Origin: Prorocentrum cordatum
Taxonomy: Eukaryota; Sar; Dinophyceae; Prorocentrales; Prorocentraceae
Assembly (NCBI GenBank): GCA_963575745.1
Contig: CAUYUJ010017893.1
Coordinates: 555,112 to 619,111, forward strand
Direction of reading: 5' to 3'
DNA: 64,000 nucleotides
Position 1 is the stretch's first letter. Each line of letters begins with the position of its first letter. A program made the position numbers and the translations under genes. Below the pieces are notes generated by a model. That model was not told where the DNA came from and made no database searches. It worked only from the letters and a program-made list of their open reading frames with translations. Positions 53,781 to 63,702 of the stretch are shown here, piece after piece.

Positions 53781-54299
53781 CAAAACGCATCGCGCGCCCA
53801 GATCGGCAAGCTGGTATGGCAGAGTTCTTGCGGCCACGATTGCGGTGGCCGATGGGCACTGGCCAAACGCGTCTCAAAGGCCGCGCTAGCGCGCGGGCAC
53901 CTCGGTGCATGTTGGTGACCCGGGCGGGGGCGATGGCATGATGACGTCGACCACGGTGGCGAGATGACGAGGAGGGCGGTGGCCCGCGATGATGGCGACA
54001 ACGACGGCAAGGCCAGCGACGGTGCCGATGATGGCGACGCCTCTGGAAGGATTTGGACATGCGCTCGCGGCGACGCACGCGCCCTGGGTGCATGACAGAG
54101 CATCGCGACTGCACCGCGCAGCATGATGAGATCGCTTGCTGTTGCACGATAGCATGGGGATCGTATGGTTTTTGTATGTGTTCGCCAATTGCGCGCGGCC
54201 ATTGAACTTATATATACATATGTAGATTTATAAGGTGTGCATGAGAGAGCGTGATCCACCGCCGCTTTACTGTGGAAAATTGCCAACCTTTTCCTCCGG
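53781..54299. other. Gene-free stretch
   Basis: GATGGCGAC-like words at 53930-54040 and an AT-rich patch at 54205-54230. No gene. Confidence 0.4.
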
Positions 54300-54544
54300 A
54301 ACCCGGGGGTTCAGCCCCCCCCCCCCCCCCTCCGAAAATCCCCCCGCCCTGCTGGCCCCTCCCCCCCCCCCCCCCCCCCTCCCCCCGGCAAAACCCCCCC
54401 TCCCCTAACCCCCCCCCCCCCCCCCCCCGCTCGAAAACCGGGGGGGGTCCTACCGTTCGACCCCTCCCCCACCCCCCCCCCCTTCGGACCGAAAACTGGG
54501 GGGGGTCACTACAGGTTCGAACCCCCCCCCCCCCTCCCCCCCCC

Positions 54545-54578
<34 letters not shown>

Positions 54579-54600
54579 CCTCTCACCGCCAGCAAACGAC
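54300..54600. repeat. C-tract block with GTTCGAACC units (left arm)
   Basis: Many runs of 8-20 C. Two units at 54431 and 54490 read CGAAAAC(C/T)GGGGGGGTC then (C/A)CTAC(C/A)GGTTCGA(A)CCCC. Confidence 0.9.
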
Positions 54601-54629
54601 TCCCGGTCCCTACCACCGTCCTCACCACA

Positions 54630-55215
54630 TCCCCCACTGTTGTTCCCAGCGCCACTGTCCTCACCACCACTGTCCCCACTGGTTCCACCACCGCCCCTAC
54701 TGTCCCCACCAGTGCCACCACCACTGTCGCACTGTCCCCACTGTCCCCACCACTGTTCCCACCACGGTTCCACTCTCCCAACTTTCTCCACGGCCCCAAC
54801 CACTGCCCGACTATCCCCACTGTCCCCACTGTCCCACTGACTCCTCCGCTGTCCCACTGAGCTGTCCCACTGTTCCCACCACTGTCCCCACTGTCCCCAC
54901 CACTGTCCCCACTGTACCTCTGTCCCATTGTCCCACCGCCGTCCTCGCCACCGCCTTCACCACTGTCCCCACCACCATTGTACCCTCCACTGTCCCACTG
55001 TTTCCACCTCATTCCCATTGTCCCCACACCACTGTCCCCACCACCACCGTCACCACCACTGTCCACTGTCCCCCCCTGTTCCCACCATTGTCCCCACCAC
55101 TGTCCCCACCACTACCGTCCCCACCACTGTCCCACCTGTCCCACTGTCCCCACCACTGTCCCGCTATCCCCTCACCACTGTCCCACCAACACCGTCCCCA
55201 CCTCTGTCCGCACCC
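54630..55215. repeat. CCACTGTCCC minisatellite
   Basis: Roughly fifty degenerate 9-12 bp units of CACTGTCCC(C)AC. Almost no G except in the ACTGT word. Confidence 0.95.
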
Positions 55216-55235
55216 CCACTGGGTTTTCGAGAGGG

Positions 55236-55434
55236 GGGGGGGGGGGGGGGGGGGGGGGGGTGGGGGGGGAAAGGGGTTCCGAACTTTAGTGACCCCCCCC
55301 TCCTTTTCATGATGAAGGGGGGGGGGGGGGGGGAGGGGTTCGAACCGGTAGTGACCCCCCCCGGTTTTCAAAAAGGAGGGGGGGGGGGGGGGGGGGGGAG
55401 GGGTTCGAACCGGTAGTGACCCCCCCCGGTTTTC
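55236..55434. repeat. G-tract block with GTTCGAACC units (right arm)
   Basis: Runs of up to about 24 G. Three units at 55273, 55336 and 55400, about 63 bp apart, read GGGGTTCGAACCGGTAGTGA then C8-GGTTTTC, the reverse complement of the left-arm units. Confidence 0.9.
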
Positions 55435-55715
55435 CGCCAGCAGCGGTAGAACACGTTCTTTTTTCGCATGTTGAAATGCTTGCAGTCAGCATGTGATTGG
55501 TAGGATGTTGGCATGAACGCGCGCGTGTGCACATTGTGATATGTTTTTGCAAAGGGATTGTCGCTGTGGACGACAAGACGTCCACGTTGAGAGGAACATG
55601 ACGAAACATGTTGGTGATGTAATGTTTTTGGCGGGTTCGGATGGGACGTCCCGGATGGGGCGGCTATCGCCCTGGGAGAGCGGGGAGTAGGAGTATATTC
55701 TAACAAGGACTAAGG
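55435..55715. other. Gene-free stretch
   Basis: Ordinary composition, no recognised feature. Confidence 0.4.
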
Positions 55716-55717
55716 AT

Positions 55718-55870
55718 ACGAGGCGGAGTAGGAGAAGGAGTAGGAGTAGGAGTGGGAGGAGACGGAGGAGGAGGAGGAGGAGGAGGAGGAGGCGAAGGAG
55801 GAGAGGAGGAGGCGGAGAGAGGAGGAGAAGAGGAGGAGCAGGAGGACGAGGAGGAGAAGAAGCATCAGCG
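55718..55870. repeat. (GAG)n array
   Basis: GGAGTAG then GAGGAG triplets. Confidence 0.95.
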
Positions 55871-55969
55871 CTGTGAAAGGGGCAGGGGCGGGTGTGCCTT
55901 TAACGGGCACACCTCCTCCCTTGAAGGAGGGACGGAGAGATGATGTGAGGAGAGACGCCTCCTTCTACT

Positions 55970-56350
55970 TGTCCTCCTCCTCCTCCTCCTCCTCCTCCTC
56001 CTCCTCCTCCTCCTCCTCCTCCTCCTCCTCCTCCTCTCCTCCTCTTACTCCTCGCATTCCCCGCTCATCGAGTTCCCCTCCTCGTCCTTCTCTTCCTTTC
56101 CCCCACCACCCCCCCCATCCCTGAACCTCCTCCTGTCTCCTCGCTCTCCTCTCCTCTACGCCCTCCCCCCGTCTCCTTCTCCACCTCCTCCTCCTCCTCC
56201 TCCTCCTCCTCCTCCTCCTCCTAAACACCATCCGCCTCCCAATCCTGCCAATCCTCCTCCTCTCCCTTCTCCTCTTGTTCCTCCTCGTCCTCCACCTCCT
56301 CCTCCTCCTCCTCCTCCTCCTCCGCCTCCTCCTCCGCCTCCTGCAAATCC
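55970..56350. repeat. (CTC)n arrays
   Basis: Pure CTC at 55972-56036, mixed at 56040-56170, again pure at 56185-56222 and 56290-56345. Opposite polarity to the GAG array 100 bp away. Confidence 0.95.
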
Positions 56351-56644
56351 CAATCCTTGTCGTCCTGCTCCGAACCCCCCTTTGGGCGAAAGTGCCCGCC
56401 CCCTCCGGGTGGCACATCTCCACAAAGTGCTCCAGGTTCTTTCTGTAGCACGACAGCCCGAACGAGCAGGGCGGCGGGAACGTCTGGCGGCGACGGCGGT
56501 GAAGACGACGGGGGGGTGGGAGAGGACAGAGGAGGCGGATGAAGAAGGGGGGAAGCAGCAGCGGCGGCGGCGGCAGGTGGGGGAGGGACGATACAGTTGT
56601 CCAGATCTATCTGAGATGCCTTCCAATTCCTCCAACGATTAAAA

Positions 56645-56905
56645 CAAAGCTTCATCATACCAACCTCTCAGAGCCCCCTGGATGATCCCGAGATGAGCCC
56701 GAAGGCCTCCGAGACGCGAGCGAATCCAGTCAGAAACTTGACACATAGCTTGGACTAGGGCACGGCCTAGATCGGCAGCTGCAGGATCCGCAGCCCTGAA
56801 CGATGCGATGGTCGAGTCTGGGGGCGTCGCGAGCAGCCAGAGCACGTTCACACACATTGAGCAACTTATCACTTTTACTGAATTCCTGAGGGCGTGGAAC
56901 GGGTC
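56645..56905 (-). CDS. Candidate exon, hypothetical protein
   Basis: The minus strand encodes TIASFRAADPAAADLGRALV, QAMCQVSDWIRSRLGGLRAH and LGIIQGALRGWYDEALF before a stop. The composition is helical and protein-like. The frame opens near 56908 with a hydrophobic run (VKVISCSMCVNVLWLLATPP). Flanked on both sides by GAG/CTC arrays. No family recognised; could be a small gene fragment. Confidence 0.3.
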
Positions 56906-56959
56906 CAAGAAGGGCGGCCACAGACAAACGGAGGCTTACGGAAGCCAGAAAAGGGTAGA

Positions 56960-57130
56960 GGATGAAGGAGGAGGAGGAGCAGAAGTAGTAGTAGGAGGAG
57001 GAGGCGAAGGAGGAAGATGAGAAGGGAGGAGGAGGAGGAGGAGGAGGAGGAGGAGGAGGGGAGAGGAGGAGAGGAGGAAGGAGGAGGAGGAGGAGGAGGA
57101 GGAAGGGGAGGAGGAAGAGGAGGAAGAGCA
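56960..57130. repeat. (GAG)n/(GGA)n array
   Basis: GGAGGA triplets with AAG interruptions. Confidence 0.95.
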
Positions 57131-57925
57131 CATGGTCTCTCTGAGCGCATGAAATGCTTATCGAAGCTGGCCAGCAAAGCCTTGACAGGCCTGTGTCTCA
57201 AGAGGCACGCATCATGCAACATACAGGCGAAAGCCCTGACGGGATGGCAGCCAGGCGCCTTCTCTAAGCTTCAAACGCGGCCAAATTCAGATGCATCCAA
57301 TTCGCTGCACGCTTAGTCGCATCATCCCCATTTGACACAGCCTGGGCACGTCAGCGTGGCGCCTCGTGCCCAAAGCATCGTGTAAGCGTTCATGGAGTCC
57401 GCGAGCCTGAATTCGGATGTGCAGCAGGCGCAAAAAAAAAGCGACGACATCTGCACATACGCACTGCTGCTTGGCCATGCCCATCCTGAACCCGGCAGCG
57501 GCGTGTACGCCACGCCCTCCTGGCTTGGCCAAGAGGGCGTACACACAGCTCCTGACCCAGGGAAGGGCCCGTCCAGGGAGCAATGGCTATGTACAGACGT
57601 CGTCGCCCGAAAGCACGCCCGGCCACGTGGCCAGGGCAAGCGAAGGACACTGGGGAAACCAAGAGGTACCGATACCGCTGCAGCCAACCCGTATCATGGG
57701 GATGCGCGCTAAGGATGTAAGGGCCTCGGAGGGCCATGTTAACGTTTCCCGAGCGAGGCTGGCCAGCAAGAGGTCGCCAAGGATGGGCCGAAGGAGCAAG
57801 GATGCACAGGTACCCTCCGGAAGGCTGCCCATCCTCACCATGCGGGTTGGCTGTGCTCCCTGCACCCCTCCCAGGGTGCGCTCGGACTGGAAGTTCGAGG
57901 CGAATCCAACGGTGGCGACGCGGGC
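57131..57925. other. Gene-free stretch
   Basis: The word GGCCAGCAAG(A/C) is duplicated near 57170 and 57763. GTACACGCC is also repeated. No convincing frame. Confidence 0.35.
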
Positions 57926-57929
57926 ATGG

Positions 57930-58013
57930 AGGAGGAGGAAGAGGAGGAGGAGGAGGAGGAGGGGGAGGAGCAGAAGGAGGAGGAGGAGGAGGAGGAGGAG
58001 GAGGAGGAGATTC
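57930..58013. repeat. (GAG)n array
   Basis: GAGGAG triplets. Confidence 0.95.
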
Positions 58014-58077
58014 TGCGAGTGTGGCGGTATCGGCCCCTGTTCCTCCTCCAGCACACGGCGCCGCTCCGCGCTGCCGC

Positions 58078-58265
58078 CACATAGAAGAATAACAAAACCA
58101 CATGAGCACAAACGTTCGGAGGCCCACGCGGACTTCTTGGATAGACGCTGGACGCCCCTCCTTGGCGCGCAGCGCCGGAGGCTCCGCCGGGGGGGGCCCA
58201 GCGCGGATCCAAGAAATCCGCGCGGAGCGCCAGGAGTTTGATGTTTATGCTTTTTTTCTTCGAGA
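58078..58265. mobile_element. F3 fold-back element, copy b
   Basis: The right arm GGATCCAAGAAATCCGCGCG then GAGCGCC (to 58232) is intact and nearly identical to F3 copy a. The left arm GCCCACGCGGACTTCTTGGA is worn. The outer AGAAGAATAACAAAAC and TTTTTTTCTTCGAGA also match copy a. Confidence 0.75.
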
Positions 58266-58399
58266 GCGACCCTGGGCAAGAATGACCTTTAGTGCGCGAC
58301 TTAGCGGGGGACCGCGGGGTGGCCAAACCCGGGCGCGCAAGCCGCTGCTGTACCGCTTCGCGCTCAGCGATCGGGGCACCCCACTGGGCCCGCACCAAA

Positions 58400-58585
58400 C
58401 CCAGACCCCCGACGTCATGTTTTTTTCATGACGCGACCCCCAAAGGTCTGGACCATTCCCCGGGACCGGATTTTCATGCTGAGTTGTTTTTAAACGGTCC
58501 CGAGGGCCCGGTGAGGGCCCCCAGAAGCCGAAAGTAGCGAAACACCTCCGGCCGAGACGTTTTCAGGACGTGAGGGGGTCTGGGA
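58400..58585 (+). mobile_element. F1 short TIR element, copy e
   Basis: 186 bp and the best copy: CCCAGACCCCCGACGTCATG at the left and GGACGTGAGGGGGTCTGGG at the right, complementary over about 17 of 19 bp. Inner hairpin GTCATG-T7-CATGAC. It lies 135 bp from F3 copy b. Confidence 0.92.
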
Positions 58586-58904
58586 AGGTCACTCCCGTGA
58601 ACGGTCACTCCCACGTGCAGTCGGCTTCTTCTTCTTCTTCGAGCCGCCCCGGGCCCCGCCCGAAGGCAGCCAGGCCTGCCGTGGCCGCGCGCCCGGCAGC
58701 CCTAAGGCCCATGGCGGGCGCGGGCGACAGCCCACCGCAACACGGGCCGCCCGAGCTCGCCGATGGGGGGCAGCTCGCCGCGCGCCGTGGGCCGCCGGGA
58801 GACCACCGATGGGCGCCGCTGGAGGGGCCAGGGCCCCTGACCTTCCAGGAGGGTTAAGATCGGGCCGGGCGAAAGGGGGGGATAGCAAAGGGGGCGGTGT
58901 GAGA

Positions 58905-59400
58905 ATCAGCTCTTGTAGCTGATTTTCCCGGCGCCTCCCGGCGCCGGGAGGCGGCCATGTATCACGGAATGGGCCCCTCGGTGGGGCCGAAACCAGCTTC
59001 ATGCAGCACATTTCGTGACCCCCCTTTCCCGATCCCTTCCTTTCGTCCGGCCCGATGAGAAATAGCACCAGGGCCTCGACATCTCAAGTCCTGTCGAGGT
59101 TTTCAGGCAGGCCAGATAGGCCTGTAGGTCTGGAAGGCTATGTTTCAGCACTCTGGGAGGCCAGTGGCGGGGGGGGCGACTCCAGCTGATTCCCAGCGCC
59201 GGGAGACGCCCATGCACGGCGCCGGGAGGCGCCCATTTGAAGCACATGGCAAGGCAGAGAAGCCGCTCACGTAGCTGGTTTTCCTGGCGCCTCCTGGCGC
59301 CGGGAGGCGCCCGTGTACCGAGGGATGTGTCTGGCGGCAGCGCCGAAACCCAGCTGCAGGTAGCAGACTTCGGCACCCTCCCTTTCCCTATCCTACCCTT
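58905..59400 (+). repeat. Hairpin-bearing duplicated module
   Basis: Two copies (58905-59040 and 59262-59400) of TAGCTG(A/G)TTTTCC(C/T)GGCGCC then TCC(C/T)GGCGCCGGGAGGCG, followed by GGGCCGAAACC-like and CTTTCCC. A third fragment is at 59190-59235. CCTCCCGGCGCCGGGAGG is a perfect palindrome. Confidence 0.75.
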
Positions 59401-60120
59401 TCGCATGGCCCGACGGGGGGGGGACTTTCGACAAGTCGAGTAAGCCGTGCATCCTTTAGGACGCGTGAGCAAAAAGAGAGGTGCGTTTCAGGCACCTTCC
59501 GAAACAGACGAGTTCGCACGCCGGGAGCGCGCATACACACGCAAGAAATGACCGTCCCCACTCCGACCCGCCCGGGAATCCTTGGCCCCGTTGGACGACC
59601 TGCACCCCAAGCCGGGATAGGTGCCGTCTCCCCCGCTGGACAGCCTGCCCCACCACAAATGAGGACAGGTGCCGGCTCCCTCGGGCCTCGTGGGGCCGCT
59701 CCCCGCCTGGGGGCATGCTGGGGAAGCTACCTCGCGCCCCGGCGGGGACGAAAATGGTTCTGGCGATTATGCGGATCACCGGCCAGACATCGGCGAGGCG
59801 TCGCCGATAGATCGGCGATATCGGGGATTCATCGGAATCTGATCGGGGCGAGGGATCGAGTCCGAACGGGGGTCGCATCGGGACGCATCTGCTCGGAGTT
59901 GGAATCGAAGCGGAGCGGCCGCGTCAAAGATGCACAACAAGACGCCATGCAAACGGGACGCACTGGCGCGTCCCAATGTATGTCGGATTCGAACTGGGTT
60001 GGGCTGGCCGGTGCTGACACAGGTCGGTGCCTTAGGAAACGCCAGCTGTGGGGCTCGGGATACGTAGCGCTTCCTCCCTTGAACCAGGGGGGGGGGCGGG
60101 ATGCCCACCCGGGCCACTCC
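59401..60120. other. Gene-free stretch
   Basis: Two worn copies of a GTTGGACGACCTGC.../GCTGGACAGCCTGC unit near 59595 and 59635, and ATCGGCGAT words at 59775-59825 like those at 47.7 kb. Confidence 0.4.
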
Positions 60121-60122
60121 AA

Positions 60123-60965
60123 CAGTGGGCCAACTCTCCACCACCACTAGCACAGGCAAGGCGGGGGAGAAGGGAGGATGGGGAGGTCCTCCTCCTCCTC
60201 CTCCTCCTCCTCCTCAACTCCTCAACTCCTCAACTCCTCCTCCTCCTCCTCCTCCTCCTCCTCCTCCTCCTCCTCCTCCTCCTCCTCCTCCTCCTCCTCT
60301 CTCTCTCTCGGCCTGAGGTCACCCCTGATGCGGGCAATACTCGTCCTCCTCCTCCTCCTCCTCTCCTCCTCCTCCTCCTCCTATTCCTCCTCCTCCTCCT
60401 CCTCCTTTGCCCCTCCTCCTTCTCCCCCTGCCGCCCTCCCCGCCCCTCCCCTCCTCCTCCTCCTCCTCCTCCCCTCCTCCTCCTCCTCCTCTCCTCCTCC
60501 TCCTCCTCCTCCTCCTCCTCCTCCTCTCCTCCTCCTCCTCCATCTTCCTCCCCCTTCTTCTTCCTCCTCCTGACACCATAGGGTGGTCATGTGGTCGTGG
60601 TGCTGCGCATATCTGCTGATGTCGCACTGATGCGCAATGTGGTCGCTCGCTCCTCCTCCTCCTCCTCCTCCTCCTCCGCCTCTTCTCCTCTCCTCCCTCC
60701 GCCTCCGCCTCTGCCTCCGCCTCCGCCTCGGCACTGCCTCCGCCTCCTCCTCCACCTCCTGCTCCTGCTCCTCCTCCTCCTCTCTCCTCCTCCTCCTCCT
60801 CGCTCCTCCTCCGCCTCTCCCCTGCCTCCTCCTTCTCTCCTCCTCCTCCTCCTCCTCCTCCTCCCCGTCCTGCTCCTCTTCCTCCTCCTCCTCATCCTCC
60901 TCCTCCTCCTCTTCCTCCCCCCTCTCCTACCGATGGTAGTGGTGGTGGAAAGTCGGCCCATCGCT
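60123..60965. repeat. CTC arrays bracketed by an inverted repeat
   Basis: TGGGCCAACTCTCCACCACC then ACTAGCA at 60126-60152 is inverted at 60934-60962 with about 24 of 27 matches. Between them lie CTC arrays at 60188-60300, 60340-60570 and 60648-60930. Confidence 0.75.
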
Positions 60966-61110
60966 CAACGCCTCATGCAGGGCGGCGAGCTCTGCGCGTG
61001 CACCGTCCGTGAGCAGGCGGCCCATCTCTTGGGCCCCACGATCGGCGAGGGTGACTGCTCCTGGGTCCGGGATTGGCCTGGCCAGTGCCAGTGCATAGTA
61101 GGGCTGGACC
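60958..61110 (-). CDS. Candidate exon next to CTC arrays
   Basis: The minus strand encodes VQPYYALALARPIPDPGAVT, LADRGAQEMGRLLTDGARAE and LAALHEALSDGPTFHHH, a helical protein-like stretch. It runs into the inverted repeat and CTC array on its 3' side. The upstream limit near 61110 is suggested by the change to AT-rich DNA. No family known. Confidence 0.35.
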
Positions 61111-61404
61111 CAAACGTTGTTGTTCGCTTTGTTTTCGTTTCGTTTTCGTGTTGCCATTCCAGTGTTTCTGCACCTTCCTGCCAAGAACGAAAAACAAAAC
61201 ACAGCAGAAGTCCAGCAAAACAACTTTAAGTCTAATCCTGGCGCATAAACCGTGGCCCCCGCAGGCAGCGGATAGGAATGGCGAGGCGAGGGTCGTCGGC
61301 AGTTGGCGGGGGCAGGTGTGAAGGAGAGGAGCCCGCCGCAAGCGCCGACTGCTTAAACACCGCGGGCCCCGCGGCAGGCGCCGTGCTTCACCGCAGTGAG
61401 GGCG

Positions 61405-61580
61405 GGTCCCGCATGGATCTTCGGCGGGTCGCGGGTGGGTCCTGGGCGAGTCGCGGGTGGGTGGCGGGGCAAGTCGTGGGTGGGTCGCAGGCGGGTCGCC
61501 GGGCGGGTCGCGGCTGAGCCGCGGGTGGGTCATTGGGCAGGTCGTGGGGCGGGGCGCGGGTGGGTCGCGAGGCGGGGACG
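61405..61580. repeat. GGGTCGCGGGT minisatellite
   Basis: About 14 units of 11-13 bp, (T)GGGTCGCGGG, with variants. Confidence 0.9.
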
Positions 61581-61938
61581 GCAAGCGCATGAGTCCGCAC
61601 TGCGGAATCGCACTCCAGCCGCGCACCCAGGGACAGCGCAAACTGCACTTCGGACCGCTCGGCCCCCCCGCTCTGACGTGCAGCTCTCGCCGCCCGATCG
61701 AAGCGGGGCCCCCCTCACTTGGCACGAAAAGAGCGGGCCCTGAGGGAAACAGGTCTTGGACCCCGGAGCCTCCCCCCAGGACCAGAGACTCCATCCCGCG
61801 TCGTCTTGCGACGGTCCCAGGGCCCGTGCAGGGCTCAAGGAGCCCGACGACAGCGAACAACCTCAAGGCCCATCTCCTTCGCGACGACCGCACGCCCGCA
61901 ACCCTGGCCTCCGCGGCGCCCGGACTGGCCTCGGCCCG

Positions 61939-63702
61939 CTACGGGCACCGCGCGATCGCCTCCGCCTCGGAGCCCTCGGCGCCGGCCGGCGCGGCCCGCG
62001 CGGCCTGCGCGCCGAGCGCGGGCCGCTGCCGGCGCACGGCCAGCGGCACGAGCACCAGGAAGGCCAGGGCCGCGGCGGCGCCGGCGGGCGCCGCCCCCGC
62101 CCACGACGGCCGCCCGCGCCCGGCGGAGGGCGCGGCAACGCCGCTGAACTCGCGGACGATGGCGGCCTGCGCGCCCTCGGGGCACCAGGCCGCCTGCGGG
62201 CCGCAGCCCGCGCAGGCGGTGGCGGAGCCGCAGAGGCCGCCCGCGTCGGACCACGCCGTGTCGAAGCAGGAGCCGCAGGGGTCCGCGGCGTCCGCGCCCG
62301 CAAGGCAGCAGAGGCCGGCGCCCTCGGCGGCGGCGCCCGCGGCGCCCCGCCGGCCCCCGCGGCCGCGCTCGGGGCCGCGGCGGCGCCGCTCGGGGCCGCG
62401 GCGCCCCTCGGCGGCGCCGCTCGGGGCCGCGGCGCCCTCGGCGGCGACGCTCGGGGCCGCGGCCCCGCCCGCCGCGCTCCTGCGGGCGGCGGCGGCTTTC
62501 GCCGCGGCTTCCCTCGCGGCCTTGCCCACCCCGCCGGCATCGGCGGCGGCGGCGGGCGCCTGCCGGGCCGTGCCCGCGGAAGCGGCGTTGGCCTCCTCCG
62601 CGGCGGCGGGCTCCGGCTCGTCCTGGTCCGCGGCGGCCTTCGCGGCGGCCTCTCTCAGGGCCGCGCCCGCCTCGCTGCCGAGGAAGGCGGCGGCCGTCGC
62701 GGCGGCATCCTCTTTTGACATGCCCGCGGTCGAGGGCAGCTCCTCGGAAGGGGCGGCCGACGTCGAGCTCGGGCTCGCCGTGGCAGCCTCTGTGGTGGCC
62801 TTCGTATTGGCCTCCTCCGACGAGGCGGGCGGGCTGTTGCTGCCGCCGCCGCTCGCGCCGCACCACTCCGCCCGAGGGCCGCAGGCGACGCACTCGGCCT
62901 CCGACTTGCTGCAGTGGCTGCTCGGTAGGGCCTCTTTAGGAGGGCCAGCTACGACTACCTACCAGACCACCCCAACCCAACCCGAAGACCCGAATCTCGG
63001 GCGGGTGGGGGGGGGGGGGGACGGGCTACATGTGTGGTTTTTCCATGTTCCCCGACCCCCCACCGCTACTGGAAATGGAAGGCAAATCGGGGCCTTCAGG
63101 TTGGGTTGTGGGTGGGCTGGCGGGTGGTGACGCTGAGACGGCGGCGGCTCTCCCGCCCGCAGCCCACCTGCGCTCAACATCCGCCCCCGCACCCCTCCCA
63201 GGGCCCGTCCTGACACGCGATCCGAGGCGGGTCCGGCCGTGGCGACGAGAAGCCTCGCAACACGCCAGGGAAGGCCTCCGATGTCTCAACTTGCCCTGAG
63301 CTCCAACGTTGCGAGAAAAAAACACATCACATCGCGAAACACAACAATGACTGGAACCCTGGACCCAACCTGTCTGCCGCACTTGTCATGCCGGGTCGAC
63401 ACGTGCTGGTCCCGGGGCTCGAAACTGGGTGAAAACGCCAGGAGAAAAAGCGTTCCCCTCTGATCTTGCATGCAGCCGCCGCTGTCTCGAGTGGCCCGGC
63501 TCTGAGCCTCAGCCAGCATGCTGCAGCTGCCGCAGCCGTCCTCTGCGCCGACGAGGCAGCAGACGCCGCTCGAGGCCGCCGCTGCGGGCCGCAGGAGCGG
63601 AAACAACCAGAGGGCGCGGAGCCCCGCGGCAGCTCCTCCGGCAGTGGTCGGCATGGCGGCCAGCGCTTCTTCGGCAGGAGGGCACCAACCTGGGAATTCC
63701 AT
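61939..63702 (-). CDS. Cys-repeat single-pass membrane protein, two exons
   Basis: Exon 1 is 63702-63508 and exon 2 is 62931-61939, about 395 residues in all; exon 1 may continue from an earlier exon. Residues 20-43 are hydrophobic (signal or anchor). One Cys unit spans the junction: VCCLVGAEDGCGSC in exon 1, then HCSKSEAECVACGPRAEWCG in exon 2. A Ser/Thr-rich stalk and an Ala/Gly/Arg-rich low-complexity part follow (residues 136-265). A second Cys unit follows at about 272-318: LCCLAGADAADPCGSC, then GLCGSATACAGCGPQAAWC. GWCPPAEEALAAM at the very start resembles the end of yet another unit. Residues 347-364 (AAAALAFLVLVPLAV) form a membrane span before a short basic tail. This suggests a surface or vesicle type I protein with disulfide-rich lumenal repeats. 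Ligand and role unknown. The opposite-strand ORF is a shadow. Confidence 0.65.
62932..63507 (-). other. GC-AG intron of the Cys-repeat gene
   Basis: 576 nt. The donor reads GAG|GCTCAG and the acceptor TAAAGAG|GCC. The GAGGC word is present at both junctions, and removal restores an unbroken Cys unit in phase 0. GC donors are well known in dinoflagellates. Confidence 0.6.

Noticed and set aside
55336-55369. GGTTCGAACC resembling a tRNA T-arm
   Set aside because: It belongs to a repeated 63-bp unit inside G tracts; no acceptor, D or anticodon stems can be drawn.
61457-63130. 557-codon plus-strand ORF
   Set aside because: Antisense to the Cys-repeat gene and its intron; Ala/Pro/Arg-rich with no internal logic, whereas the minus strand has conserved Cys units.
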